A stretch of 64,000 bases of DNA. Source: Gavia stellata (Eukaryota; Chordata; Aves; Gaviiformes; Gaviidae). Every line of letters begins with the position of its first letter. Within the stretch, counting starts at the first letter, position 1. The notes under the pieces are model-generated. The model did not search any database. It was not told where the DNA came from and was given only the letters and a program-made list of their open reading frames with translations. The stretch is from contig NC_082618.1 of assembly GCF_030936135.1 (NCBI RefSeq), forward strand, positions 5,801,034 to 5,865,033, read 5' to 3'. A program made the translations under genes and the position numbers. Of the stretch, positions 1-13,200 are shown one piece after another.

Positions 1-1247
1 ACAGGAAGGCTGGTAACACCAAAGACCAAAGCTACTCCCGCCCCAGCTCACTTTGCTGTTGAGGCAAATCTTTGAGTAGGAGAGGTAGCTGCGGAAAGCA
101 GCCACTGCTTTTCTTGTCCAACTGGTAGACTTGTGCTTGCTGGTCCTGGGTCAATGCAGCCAGACTTGATTTCATAGGCAGGGAGAAAACAACTCAGCTT
201 CCCGAAGCTAGTCATTACAGAAATAGCTTTAGTTGCTAAGAATAGCAGAGAAGCGTCAGAAAATAGAAAAGGAGCAGCATCGCACACTGATTTATCAGTG
301 CAACAGCAAAAAATAGCACTCCAAATGTCACTTTGGGAATTTTATTAAGAGGTAAGCCTGGATACTCTGCCTCCTGCTGTAAAGCACACTTATATTTGTA
401 ATTAATACCATTAGTGCAAATAGCACTGCTTACCTGAATGAGGAACCATGGGAACAGGCTCAACAGCAACACTGCTGCAGCCCAGGACTACTGCACTGCC
501 TGCTCTTGCAGATCTAACCCACTTCCAGGACTGCGATCACAGGGAAGCATTAAAGCTTCAGAAAATAAGCCAAAACGTTTCAACCCCCACCCCAAAGGTT
601 AGACAGAACCGTATCAGTCTAGTCATCTTCTTTTAAGCCCAAAGAGTTTTCAGTGATGGGGTTTAGATGGCATTTACACTCCCCTTGCTTTATAGGCACC
701 AAGTGAGACAGGTAGTTTTACCAGTCCTTCCTCATTTCATATTCCAACAGCTAAGGATCCCTGTGCTTGCTAGTTCCACGAAATTGGTGTTATTCTACAC
801 AAGTGACGCTTGTAAAGCTGCGCTGTTGCTAAAGCAAAAGCTCTTACAAAATCAAAGAAGCATATCCTTCTGAAAGATGCTTGTTTTTACCACAGTCATC
901 GTCTTCCTGGAAGTATGCCCTTGTACCAGTTATCCAAAGCTTCTGCTTTTTTTATTCAAACTCTCACGGCAAGAGGACTTATAGCCAGTGTCTTCTCAAA
1001 AATCATCATAGCTTCTCCTCACACAAGAACTTTGATACTTCCTCTGTCTTCTGACCCAGAAACTCAGAAGCTACATACCCAGGATTAAATTCTACAATGA
1101 AATGGCCTCTTGAATGACCTGCAAGCCCCTACACAATCAATAAAAAAACCCACTAGAGCGTTATAAAAGATCTTTGCATCTTTCGGACTGTTTGCTAGAA
1201 AGAAACAAGCAATCCTGCCCGTTATCACCATGGTTGCCTCAGCTTAC
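1..1247 (-). other. AP2B1: AP2B1 intron 13, partial
   Basis: This sequence follows the donor GTAAGC at 1247. I found no exon resembling the AP2B1 hinge and no recognisable repeat; short open frames on both strands lack coding character. Confidence 0.7.
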
Positions 1248-4200
1248 CTTCCATGGTGAATTGGCAAGTGTTTGCGGTGGATCCCATGGCTCCCTTCCAC
1301 AAAAGCGTTGGGTGGTTTGTGGTACACAGAAGCCAGAGACCCAATATGGCAGATCAACTCATCCAGCAGAGTCGGTTCAATCAGATCGGTCTCTTCAGAA
1401 ATAAGTGGCTTTTCTGAGAGGACTACTTCTTTGGCAGTCACTGGATCCGTGGAAAGAAGGCGCCAGTAGATGTAGCCACGATCCCGCAGGTCTGGGTTGT
1501 CAGAATCCTGAGAAAAAGAAATACATCAGTCACAGGTTTGAAGCAGACTAACACCTGTAATCACTTAATTTTCCTAGGAGTGATTCTGATGGATTAAAAA
1601 AACCCAGCCATCCAGTAGCAACAGTCACCAATTTCAGAATCATGTTACAAACTGCTTGTTGTGATGAACATCCCAAAATTAAAAATGGGAACCAAAGTAT
1701 TAATGCCTAGCTTCCTGCTCAGCTAGTCAGGGAACAAAAAGCCCAGGATTTGCATCCCACAATTGCCCCAACCCACAGAGCTATCAACTGCTTTCCAAAC
1801 TCTCCTGCCACTTAACATAACACTAAGTATTAGGAGAACTCCAAGGGGGCGTAGACAGGAGAAAAGAACATGAGTCAAAATGACTCTGTTACATACTAAG
1901 AGTAGACATGCAGTACTGCATATTGTAACAGAATGAGCCAAGATTCCTGGAAATATATGACTTACCCAGGGGCACTGCTGGACACAAAGACCCTGCAGAG
2001 CTACAGGATGGATCGTAATAAGCCGTATTCCTCATACCAAAAGAGATCTTACTTATCCTGCCTTTTAGTTATCTAATGAAGTACGGAAAGATGCTAATGA
2101 TACACAGTTAGGATACTTTATCAGTTCTCCAGCTGTCAATAATACCCTTGTTTTACTGCAGATACTTCTGCCTCTGCATGAAGTGCTAATTATTTCTCTC
2201 CTTTCCAAACAGCTCTGCCCAGAGCAGCAAAGTGACTGGTGGTAGTTTGCAGTTAATGTTCTAGGGAGAGGGAGGGGGTGTGGTTTTATGTTGGAGTACA
2301 ACATGTTTGAACTGTTCATGAGAACAAGAGCTGGGATTTTTAATCCCCACGTCAGCTGTATAACAGGGTAAGTGTTTCTGAGGTTTTTTCCCCCCCCCCC
2401 ATAAAATTCTGGCAACATATCGTACACCTCATTAGTCTTCCTCCTTGGCATTTCTTTTCGTCTTTGTGATCTCATTCACGTTGCTGCTGACCTGCTATAA
2501 CCTGCCTCTCTGCCCTCTGTCTCAAGACATTCTCAGGCACACAGCAAACCCTCTATTTGTAATGAGACTAAGCGTGCTAAGCTCATTTTGTTCGTAAGGA
2601 CCTAGATACAATGTCTGGGTCAACTGATAGATTTCTCTGCAGTGCTGTTTTTCAGTTTGATGGTGGAGTCGTGGACTCTTTACATCCTTCACGATTCCTA
2701 CAAAAATCTCTGCATCCTGCCTGCAGCAGGCAGTTCAAGCTCAAGCAGGGCTTCTGCAAGGGCAGACATGAAAGACCACATGCTCCTATCTACTTGCAGG
2801 CACATACGGATTCAAGACTGACTGTTTCTTTTCACAGCCAAACAAACAGATTTGAAACTTCAGTAAATCTACTAGAACAAGAGGCTCAGATCTTTCCTTT
2901 CCACATTTTTCCCAATTCTCCACTCTCTGGGGTCTGCATGCACAGCTGTGGTGTATATCAATGAACCCATGCTAGCTTGGTTACCCACCATGCCAGACAG
3001 ACAACAGCGATGGAGATATAGAGGCTCTGTGCCATCCATTAGGTTACGGACTGGCCAGGGACCTTGATCCCTGCTACGCATCTGTGTCCCTCCCATCCCC
3101 AGCTGCTTCACTGTTATTTTTACCGGTGTTGGCTGGATTAAGCTGACTCCTGCTACAATCACACCTGCAGTTTGCTATGCAGATATACCCTAAGAGACAC
3201 TCAAAGTGCAACAATACATAAGCTGGGGAAAGAAACACATGTGTAATTACTCTCCCACACAAGTGAAAAACAGTATCTCTACCTAGAAATCAGACCTTGA
3301 AGCATAAGGCTTTTTAGTGTTTTACAGCCAGCTATCCTACACTGACTTATTATTCATCTAAAATACAAGAATCAACATTTGTGACAAACAGAAAAAACGG
3401 ACACCTGTTATATTCCTAGGGTGCCATTAAGTGTTTTGTGACTCAGCATAGTGGGTTTTAACACTTAGTACCTTTCTTCTGTTGGCTTAGACAAATGATA
3501 TAGCATGCCCTTGGCCCACCCCTCTCTAAAGAGGAGCTGAGAACCTGCCTAATAGCAGGTTTTGAAGCAAGAAAAGCAGGCCACAGATTTCTTGCCCTTG
3601 ACCAATGCAACACCCCCACAGGGATGAATGGAAGTTTTAAGTACTAGTAAGTCCACAGCCATGGTTTCTTGCAGCAGAGGACCAAAAAGGCCAGCTGATA
3701 ATTGGCTCCAGGTTTTCTGCTCAGAAACAATCACAGCCCATTCAGAACAGCTGGGAGACTATTTTCATCACTTGACACAGCAGGTCTGGAGAGGAGCAGC
3801 TCTTTTTGAACTATACCATCACACATTTGCCCCAATCACTACAGCCAGGGAGTGTAGGAGGATCAGCTGAGGACTTACCCACTCCTACCACCAGGACATC
3901 TCCACTTCTGTCCTCCAGAACTACAGCACTTCTGTCTGCCAGCAGCGATCTGAGCTCATAACTCAGCACCTCATGCATAATGAATCCGGGATCTTAACCC
4001 ACTGTTATAGCCTCCAGCAAAGCTGCCACATTGGTTGACAGCATCCAAGTACAAAGGAAAAAACCCAAACCTCAGTTCTTTCTTTTTCATAGCACGACTT
4101 AAGCTTTGCTGTTTACAGAAGAAAATCTTTGCCAGGCCCTTTCCTTCTGTCATAGCTCCAGATGTTTTAACTGCAAGCCACCTTCAAGTAGAAAGCATTT

Positions 4201-7200
4201 TGGTTTCTTCATAACTCTACCCTGTCCCTAACTTTTCATTTGGTGGGGGAACAGGGAAGGAACTAGGATGAAGCAAGAGCTAAGAAGAGCACAGATGCCA
4301 GATGGTATGGTAACAGGCATTGAGCAGCTCTTAAATGGAGTCAAATCCCTCCTCTTTGGGAGAGAGAGGAACATGCTTGAATCCTATCTACTGCACAGCT
4401 GACTGGCCTCGCAGATGGGAAACACCACATGGCAGGCCAGCACAGTGTCTGAAGGGCTCTGGTTCACTGGGTATCTTGGCTTACCTGCGTGGCCAGGCTG
4501 AGGACCTGCTGAACCAGCTCCTGTGTCTCAGAAGGCTTTTTTAAGAACAGCTTCACTATAGCAGTCAGTAGGGTGAGCTGCACCTAAGAAAGGAACACAG
4601 TAGAGATTAGAAAAATCCATCCATGCTTTAGCAATGTCTCAAGTCTCAACATCCTTTACCGACATGAAACTCAAGTCCTATGCTTTATAACAGCATTACA
4701 CTATTCTTTGCCAGTGAAACCCAGTACAATGAGACTCAGACTCTTGCCTGTTGCAAAACACTTTTGCAGACAAGTCCCTGATAAGCACACCAAGATTTAT
4801 GTCATACTTTTATGCATCTCATCACTATTCTTCTGTATGTTCTGGTCCCTAATAGGGCTATTCCCTAAAAAGTACGCAACATCTAGAAACCCCTCCTGTT
4901 CTGTCTTATCCTTCCAAGAAGAGAAGTTTGGTAAATACAGAGAACAGAGCAAGCCTACAGACTCCCAAGAGTTTTATTTTAGGCAATTATTGAAGTTTTC
5001 TTTGGGAGGTATTTTCTGGCCACTGCAATAATATTTACTGTCCAACCCAGGCATACACTGCATGAAACACTACAGATAAGATGTACAACGCAATTTTACC
5101 TGAGTACTTTCGTCATGGAAGCCCTCCAAAAAACTCTCCAACAGCTCATCTGCATTGTCAATTCTTTCTGCATATTCGCCCACTATCCAGATCATGGCAG
5201 CTCTGGCATCTGGTTCATCCAGGGAATCTAGGTTCTCACACAGAGTGGCAATGATGCTTTCGTACCTGATTTGTCAGAGTACAGGTGGATTACTGGGGTG
5301 AATTCAACTTGTGTTACTCCATCTCTGCCCACATCATTCTGCAGAGAACCCTGCACTGAATTGCAATGTCTTGTATTTCTATGCAACAAGCAGCATTTTC
5401 ACTCAACTATGGAAGATATTCCTGGGCTTTCTCTGTTTCCAAGCTGAGCGCTAAGATCTCACAGGTTCCTCCAGAGATTTGCAGTTTCATTAATCAGCAA
5501 GACCACCCAGATGTGGAATTCAAGACAAAGCTGCCTCACTCTCTGTTTTGCTAAAGGGAACATTTGATCCAACAGTTCAAACCGTAAGTCTGTACCAGAT
5601 CCTGGAGCATCACTGGCATCTTCAGACTGGTAACTCTAAACTGGATATTACACTTCCCCAAAGGCTTTGCTGTGAAACAGACAATACCCCACACTAATTA
5701 TTTAGCTTCCCCTATTCCCATGCGTGGGTATCCCTGTCATAAGCAGGCAATCTGTCTTGTAACTGACAGCAGAAATTGCCAGAGGGGCCTGCAGATGTCC
5801 CATATTACTTTTTAGGTGATCATGAAGCCTCTGCTGAAAGACACTGCTGCTGTTCTGTAGCTGAAGAGGCAAAACCTTATGGCAGAAACAGCTTAAAAGA
5901 AGCCGAGTACTGCCCAAGCCAGAGAAACACTCGATGGAGAAAGCCAGCAGTGTTTCATTCAGCACAATCTGACTGGGATCTCTGACCATGAAAGCCATAA
6001 ATTTTCATGGCCGTGTATATAAGCCTTCTAGAGGAGACGCGCAAAACCAGAAGCCTGATGCTGTAAACTTGGTCAAATTTTCCTTCTGATATTCTCTGTA
6101 AGAGCTTTACTAGCTTTTGATTAAGGCTTATACTCAGCATCAATATGGAGCGGTGGGGAAGGAAAAGCTTTCAATTCAAACTAATAATGTGTCAGGCCGA
6201 TACTTCATCTAGAGCCAACATATGAATCCTACTAGGAGCTAAAATCGGAATGGACACTGCTTCTAAGAAAAATGGCTACCTTTGCTTCAGAGCCCTGGTA
6301 AGCTGTGCTGAGTGAGTTCTACATTGCTCTATTCTGATGCTAGCAGACAAGGGCTTCCAAAAACCTTATACTACTTTCACATACTTGTTGGGGTACTTGC
6401 GGAAGATGTCTCTGATGACAACAATGGCCTCCTGGACCACATAGTTGACCTTGGTCTGGATGAGGTCTAGCAGTGTGCTTACACAACGCTCTGCAGATTG
6501 CTGGAGAGAAGAACAGAACAATACAATTAAAACAAGCTGCAGAAACACTCCTTCCCAGCCCATACCACACGCAGAGGAACAAGGCATGCATCTGAGAAAG
6601 GGCCCAGAGGGAGAAAACAAAAGGACAACAGCTACCAACTCAATGTGCGTGTCCAGAAAAAAACCTAGAAGTTGACAAATGCTTGTGTATTACAGTGGAG
6701 ATACCAGCTGACTCCAGCTCCTGCAAAAAGTAATGGTCAAAGCAACCATGCGAGTAGATAGCTGGATCACCACATGAGACATTAAGAACATTGCCTGCAT
6801 TACTGCTTGTATCACCCTCTTGCTGGCTAGCAGGTGAAACAGGCCACCGAATGAGCTCTCTCGGACTCGCCCAAGCTGTGGCAACCAGAGCTGGGAAGAG
6901 TTTTGACAGGGACTGCTGCAAGGTGTCTGGGGAAGCTAGAAATCAGGAGAAAGCCATGCTGTTAATCACGCTGCAAGAACAGCAAAAATAGCAGCCCACA
7001 CCAGCAACAGGTGTCAGTATTTTGGGGGTAAGGTCACTAGCAACATGTGAAGATACAGCTATAAATAGAAATCCAGCTTTCACGTTAGTTCAAAATTTCA
7101 CATAGTTCAAAATCGGCAGCCACAGGCACTGCAAGATAACAAGGACTGGACACTGTCACGCTCCAGGAACCAGAACTGGAGTTAGAGGCAAACAATTCAG

Positions 7201-10200
7201 GGAGGTCGATTCCCAAGTAGCACAGTGAGGCAGGACATCACAGGAGCAACCAACTCCAGCACCAGAGAGTCTCAAATAAGGACAGCGATTTGGCTATTAG
7301 CAGAGCACATATGAAGCCTCATTACACAGCTGGTGATTAATGTGAGAAGCAGACTGCTCAAGACACTGCCTAGGCAGTCACCATCAGAACATTCATAAAG
7401 CATTCAGGATGGAGACAAACATCTTAGGGCACAAACAATAGCAATGTAGGTGGATTTTTCAATTCAAGTGAGCTAATAGTCCCTTTCACTTCTAAAGCAC
7501 TTGAAGGCTGGGCAGGAGGAGGAGGAATGAAATGACATTTAAGTCACAGGAATCAGTTTTTTGAGAATGGGCAAAAATCTCAAGGACAAACCTCAAGACT
7601 TGTAGAGCTGAATTTGGAACAAGCACAGACTAAAACCTCCTGGTGACTTCTTGCCCTTGTGACTTTAGCTGTGATATCTTACAAACACAGCCTACAAGAG
7701 CAAACAGTGACAATGCTGGCATGGGGATCAGCCAAGAGACGAGACACTATAAACCAGCATTTGCTTTGTCTTTGCAAACTGCCTCTAAAGGCCTTAAGAC
7801 TCTCACCTGAAATTCATACCAAACAGAAAAAATCCAATATGATTGGTATCAGAGTAAGGAGGAGGTATCATAAAATTATATGATTGGTATCATATTTTTT
7901 AATGATACCTCTCCCTCCTTTGCACAGCTTTACAGGTACTATGCCACTACGGAGGCAGTGAAATGGCAATCTGACAACGTCCTCTTCTCCTGCTCAAGAT
8001 GATATTTGAGACCTGTGACCTGGAAGATTCTTCCATTTCCTGGAGACTGACCACGGACCTGGCTCCACACAGATTGACATTGGTCACAGTGAGAACCCCA
8101 CTCAAAGTCCTTGCAAGCAAGATGCTTCAGAGCTTGCAACAACTTTCACTAGATGTTTTACCAAGTGTCCTTAAGGAACACTTGGGGTAAATCTGTCCTA
8201 ATCCAACTCTACTCTACAGAACCTACAGCATCAGTCACTGTTTGCAACAAGCAGTCCAGCCCTGTCAGATCCTACAACTAGCAAAGCTTTAAGAGCTGCA
8301 GAATTCAAGGAAAAAAGCAAATTAAGGTTTATTTTTCTTTTCTTTAGACACTTTCCAGGAAGAGCACAACATCCACTTTGAAATATGCAGTATTGATTTT
8401 TTAGCCCAAGAGTCCCTTGGAAAGTGAGCAGTCATGTGGGCATATGCACAGTAGAGCAGTCCCTCGAACAAAATTTCCCTGTAACAAAATACATCTCAGC
8501 TCACCCCATCCCTTGTGAACACATTGCTATTTGAAGGTGGACATCCCTGGGAACTGCAGTGCTCTGCAAACTGATGAAAGAGTGCCCCAACCAGGACAGC
8601 TCTCAAGCTGGAGTGAGGAAGGACAACCAACCAACATCAAACTTGCTTTGTTTTTCTGTAGAAACCAAATGAAAGCCCGCAAGATTACCAAAGTAGCACA
8701 TACCATGCTCACAGCCATAAGCCTCAAAGATTTCTAAGAACCAGGCTGCTGGCAGAATCTCCTGGAACTGAGACAAATCTCCCTTTAATATGGCTCCTTC
8801 TGCTTCTCCTTTGCTCCAGAGGAATCACTATTCTTTCTGCATCCACTTCATTTCCTTATAATCAAAAGCATCAGATGACTTCTTCATCTAGTGCTGCCAA
8901 TACAGCAAACCAACGCACAACCCACAGATACCTTCACCTCATGCTATCAAGTCTAGCTACACCACACAGTTTGGTGTAGACGTACGCAAGCTAACTCTGA
9001 GCCCAGCTAGTCTATCCATCAAAAACGATGTTGCTCTGACATCCTGCAAATCCGTATGACTGGCAAAGCCTGGGCAAAATCCAACAGCCTCACTATTCAG
9101 CATGGGTATTGCTTACATTTCCAAAACAAGCGCTAACTCTGCTGCTGTTAGCACCATGCACTACTGCGCAGCAGAAGTAATGCCACACTTGCTCTACGGT
9201 GCACGTCGCAGCAGACATTTATTTACTGTCTTACTCTTCTAAGAGAGACAATTAGACAAAAGGTAGGATCCTTGAAGGCAGAGCTGAGGTTCCCCGTGAA
9301 TATTCATTCATCAACAGCTCCCGCCAGCTGTGCCCTTTGTCAAAAAGCAGATTTCTAAGCCTTGGGAACTTGGACACGAATGGCTGTAAGAATGCTCTTC
9401 CATTAGTCATAACTCACAGTGCAAACAGCCTCTAGTAAACACAGATGCACTGGGGACAGAGATTAACTTAGAGGTGAGGACACTGTAATGAGTTGTTCTA
9501 TATTTGCCCTCTTTAAATCTGGTTCTTGTCAGAGAAGTAAACAGACCTCATCTTTAGCAGCAGTGTCTTCAAAGGAGCATTGCTAAAAATCAAGGTTAAC
9601 ACTACTTACTGAGCGACACACAATTACACAGTTAGAAGGTCACTACAAATTTGCTGGGACATTATTATTAGTCCTTTGCATATTGAATGTGACTGTCATG
9701 GTCTCAGGGATGGGAAGAAAGAGCATAGGGGATGAGGGCAGGAAAGGGTAAAAACTTCTGAAAGCATCTTGATACCGCAAGGAATACACCAGCTTTCATG
9801 TGAAACGAGGACAGACACATGGCCAAGTCCTAGCAAGAAAGTTCCTACTGAGAACTAAAGCAAGCTCCCACTCCCCAGCACAAGCACTGCTGCAAAAAGG
9901 GCTGCCATCAGCTTCTTTTTACTTCTCAGTAGCCCTCTTCCATGCTCAAGAGCATTTCATACTGTCACTCCTGTGGCTCCATCCAGACAGCCTCCTGCCT
10001 GCAACACAACTTGGAAGGAGCACTCCAGCATTTTGAACTGCAGACATGAAATAGAGGCAGCGATCACCTGCTCTGTTGGGCCCCGCTTAAAAGAAAGGCT
10101 GTGGAAGTGATAAGCCTTTAAGAGCTGAAGGAAGGAAGAGAAGGCTGCATGGGAGGTTGATTCTCTCAAAAGGACAGAAGTTGGTGTCCTCTTTACACAG

Positions 10201-13200
10201 ACTGACAGTAGCTTAGCTGAAACAAGGGAAACATGTGCACTAACACTATACTCAGCTAGGCATGATTAGGTTTTCATTTAAATCTGCTGTCAGGCAATGC
10301 TCATGGGACTACACTTTAGCAAAAGCTAAATGAGCTCAGCTGAAATTAGACCATTTATGTGACATTTTGCACTCGGTTATCAGTTTACTGAAAAGTACCA
10401 CCACCACAGCATAAGTCTTCTCTCTCTTCACAGGCTTTTTGAGCTCCTGTCAGGCATACCAGATTCATTTACAGGGAAATTAACAGGGACATCACTAAAA
10501 AAATATTCTATTACGAGCATTTTGGTGGATGGTCAACCAGCAGAAGACATTTCAGACTGTTGTTTTGGATAACTGCAGAGGTTCTTGGGAACTTATTTGC
10601 ATAAGCATCTAGGCTAAAGAGAGCATACTCTGAATGAAGCTACAAGCAATACGGATTTAGCACTAGATTTAACACTTTAACACTAGATAAGCAGATAGGG
10701 TCCCTCTATGTTTGTGCAAATTGCACTTAAGTGCCCCAGATCTCTCTATGCATGTGTTCTATTCAGCTGAAACAGGGGGGAGACAAAACATTTCATAATA
10801 CTGAGTTCCTCTGCACAATCTCTTCTCCTTCCCTCTTCAAAAGGTCAGGCCACAGCTATCAAAGGAGGTCCTCATGGATAAGTGGTCATTGTTCCACCGA
10901 AGCCAGTAAAGTATTCCATCAAGGATGATTTAGCTGCCTTGCTCTGCCTGCAAGCTGAGGTCTGAGCAAAGCACACCACCCCCCTGTGATGTCCTCAACT
11001 GGAGCTTACAAGTCCTACTGTTCAGTTGGGCCTTTGCAGATGAGCATGATGTGTCCAGGTCACTTGATTGCCAACACAGGAGCAAAGAAAACTTGCGTAA
11101 CATGGGAACAAGATGGTGAAGCCCATCAGTGTTTTTGAAGACAGAGATCCACATAAAACCTCAAGTTTCAGATACTTGCCTCAACCTTGATGGCACAGCG
11201 CCCAATTGCTCGGACAGCCTTGCGCACAAAGTCAACGTCCACCTCAGTAGCATATTCCTTGAGCTCTGCCAGGACCTGCAGAGAAAGCACACCAATGTGA
11301 GTCCCTGGGGTCAAACAGAGAGAACATCCCACTGACAAGCAATGCTACTTGCGTACCAGAACGTAAGCAGGATTCATTCTTCCACAGCTAGCCCCACACA
11401 TTCAAAGCTAACACAGTCAAACTCTGTATTCAGTCTCTATCTCTGAGACCCACTGGCTTGGATTAGGCAGCAAGACTTGGTTTAGGCTGGCCAAAGCCAA
11501 AAGATGTCTTAGTCTAGATTATTTTCAAATTCCCCTGAACAAAAGGTGGGGGCAAAATCAGCCCTGCCAAACTTAAATGTTGCTATTCCTTCTTACACTG
11601 AAAATACAGTGAATTAGGGGTCACATCCATGCACACAGATTTTATGTACGGTTTATTGTACTTATTGTTCTACATTCACTGTATGTAAGCTCTCAGCCAC
11701 AACCATTTTTGATCTCTCCTTTTCTGTGCTGAGATGAGTCTCTGGATCCCCACTGGATCCAAAAGGAGGATGCAAAGGATATCTGAGGACACCCTGGAAC
11801 ACCTATACAGAGATTAATAACAGTGTGAAGATATTTCCCTTCTTAAGAATAAGATTTACTATTTTGTCTCTTTTTTTGCTAATGGAAGCTAAACAAGGGC
11901 TTAAACCAGGACTTGCTGGGATGTTACAGACCACTAACTAAAAAGTTACTTTGTCTTAAACAAATCACTTAGCTTAGAAAAAATTATTTTAAAAAAGACT
12001 CTACGCAATTTATATTCCCTCAAAATCTCATTTGTTTCAGTTTCTCATGTCAAACATGACATCAGGGATTTCATTGTGATGTCACAAATAGATTGCAAGG
12101 GAGAGGTGAACAGCACAAAGCGACACAGTTGTTTGAAAAATCTCTAATCGATGCCAATTGCTCAGAACAATGACAAGATAAAGAGGCCTTGAAGGGCCAG
12201 ACTGCAGACAAATAAATCCGCAAGGAGTAGACAGGACATCTGTGTTTTGCAGTTCAGTTTTTTTCCTTGGATGATCTATGTTGCACAGTACTTGGAGCAC
12301 CCTGGTTTAGTAGCTTATGCTTTTCAAATACTGCCCAAGCCTGAGTGCCTCGGATTCAACTAGTCCGCTGCCTTGGTCTAGAACAGGCACGGAGATGAAG
12401 AGTCTTGACAAGCCACACTGGGAGGATGCGGGTAGAAGCCTGCTCTCCTTGGGTCTCATTTCAGGGCATATTTCTGATGCAGCTTGGGTTGTTTTAGGAA
12501 TGTCTCTTTAGAACCAGGAAGAGATTTATTCATTAGTCTGCAGATCCCAGTCCCAGACTCTGCCCTCCAGACACCACTGCCTTTCATCCAAACAACCTGC
12601 ATTATCTAAACATTACGCATTAAAATTGGTATGGAGCCTACCAACAGTAAATAGACAATTCTGAATACATTCTCATGGAAACTGATTTTTAAAATGTTTT
12701 CCATGTCCCCAGCACAAAAGAGGCATGAATTACCTTGCTCTGTTCCAAAAAAACATCAGAGGAGAAAGCCGAAGAGAGCTGCTTAAAAATGTCACATTAA
12801 ATGAAATTGCTTTGTGACAATTAGGATAGGACAACAACAGCACTAACCAGAGGCATTAATCATTCTGCATTAGTGTTAGGCCTTGTGGCTAGGGTGGCAC
12901 TTGAGAACACTTCCTTTCGGAAAGGAATTTGGATTAAAACTACATCAAGTCCAAGGAGAATCTACACTGTAAAGCAGTCTCAATTCAGTTTAGCTTTAGC
13001 TTTGTGCAATTTCCACTCTGAAAGCAAGTTAAGCAAAATAAAGGTTATTTTAGCTCTGAAGAGTGCCTGTGCAAGGGTTTAACAATTTCACTAATACACT
13101 CGAAATTCACATTTCAGTGATGTTTGGCCTTTCTGAATGCCTCCATTACAGGCACACTTCTCTCACTTGAAACAAGCCTTTCATTCCAACCTCAGCACTA

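Noticed and set aside
2065-2475. 136-codon minus-strand open frame
   Set aside because: In an AP2B1 intron, spans a homopolymer run, and resembles no protein I know.
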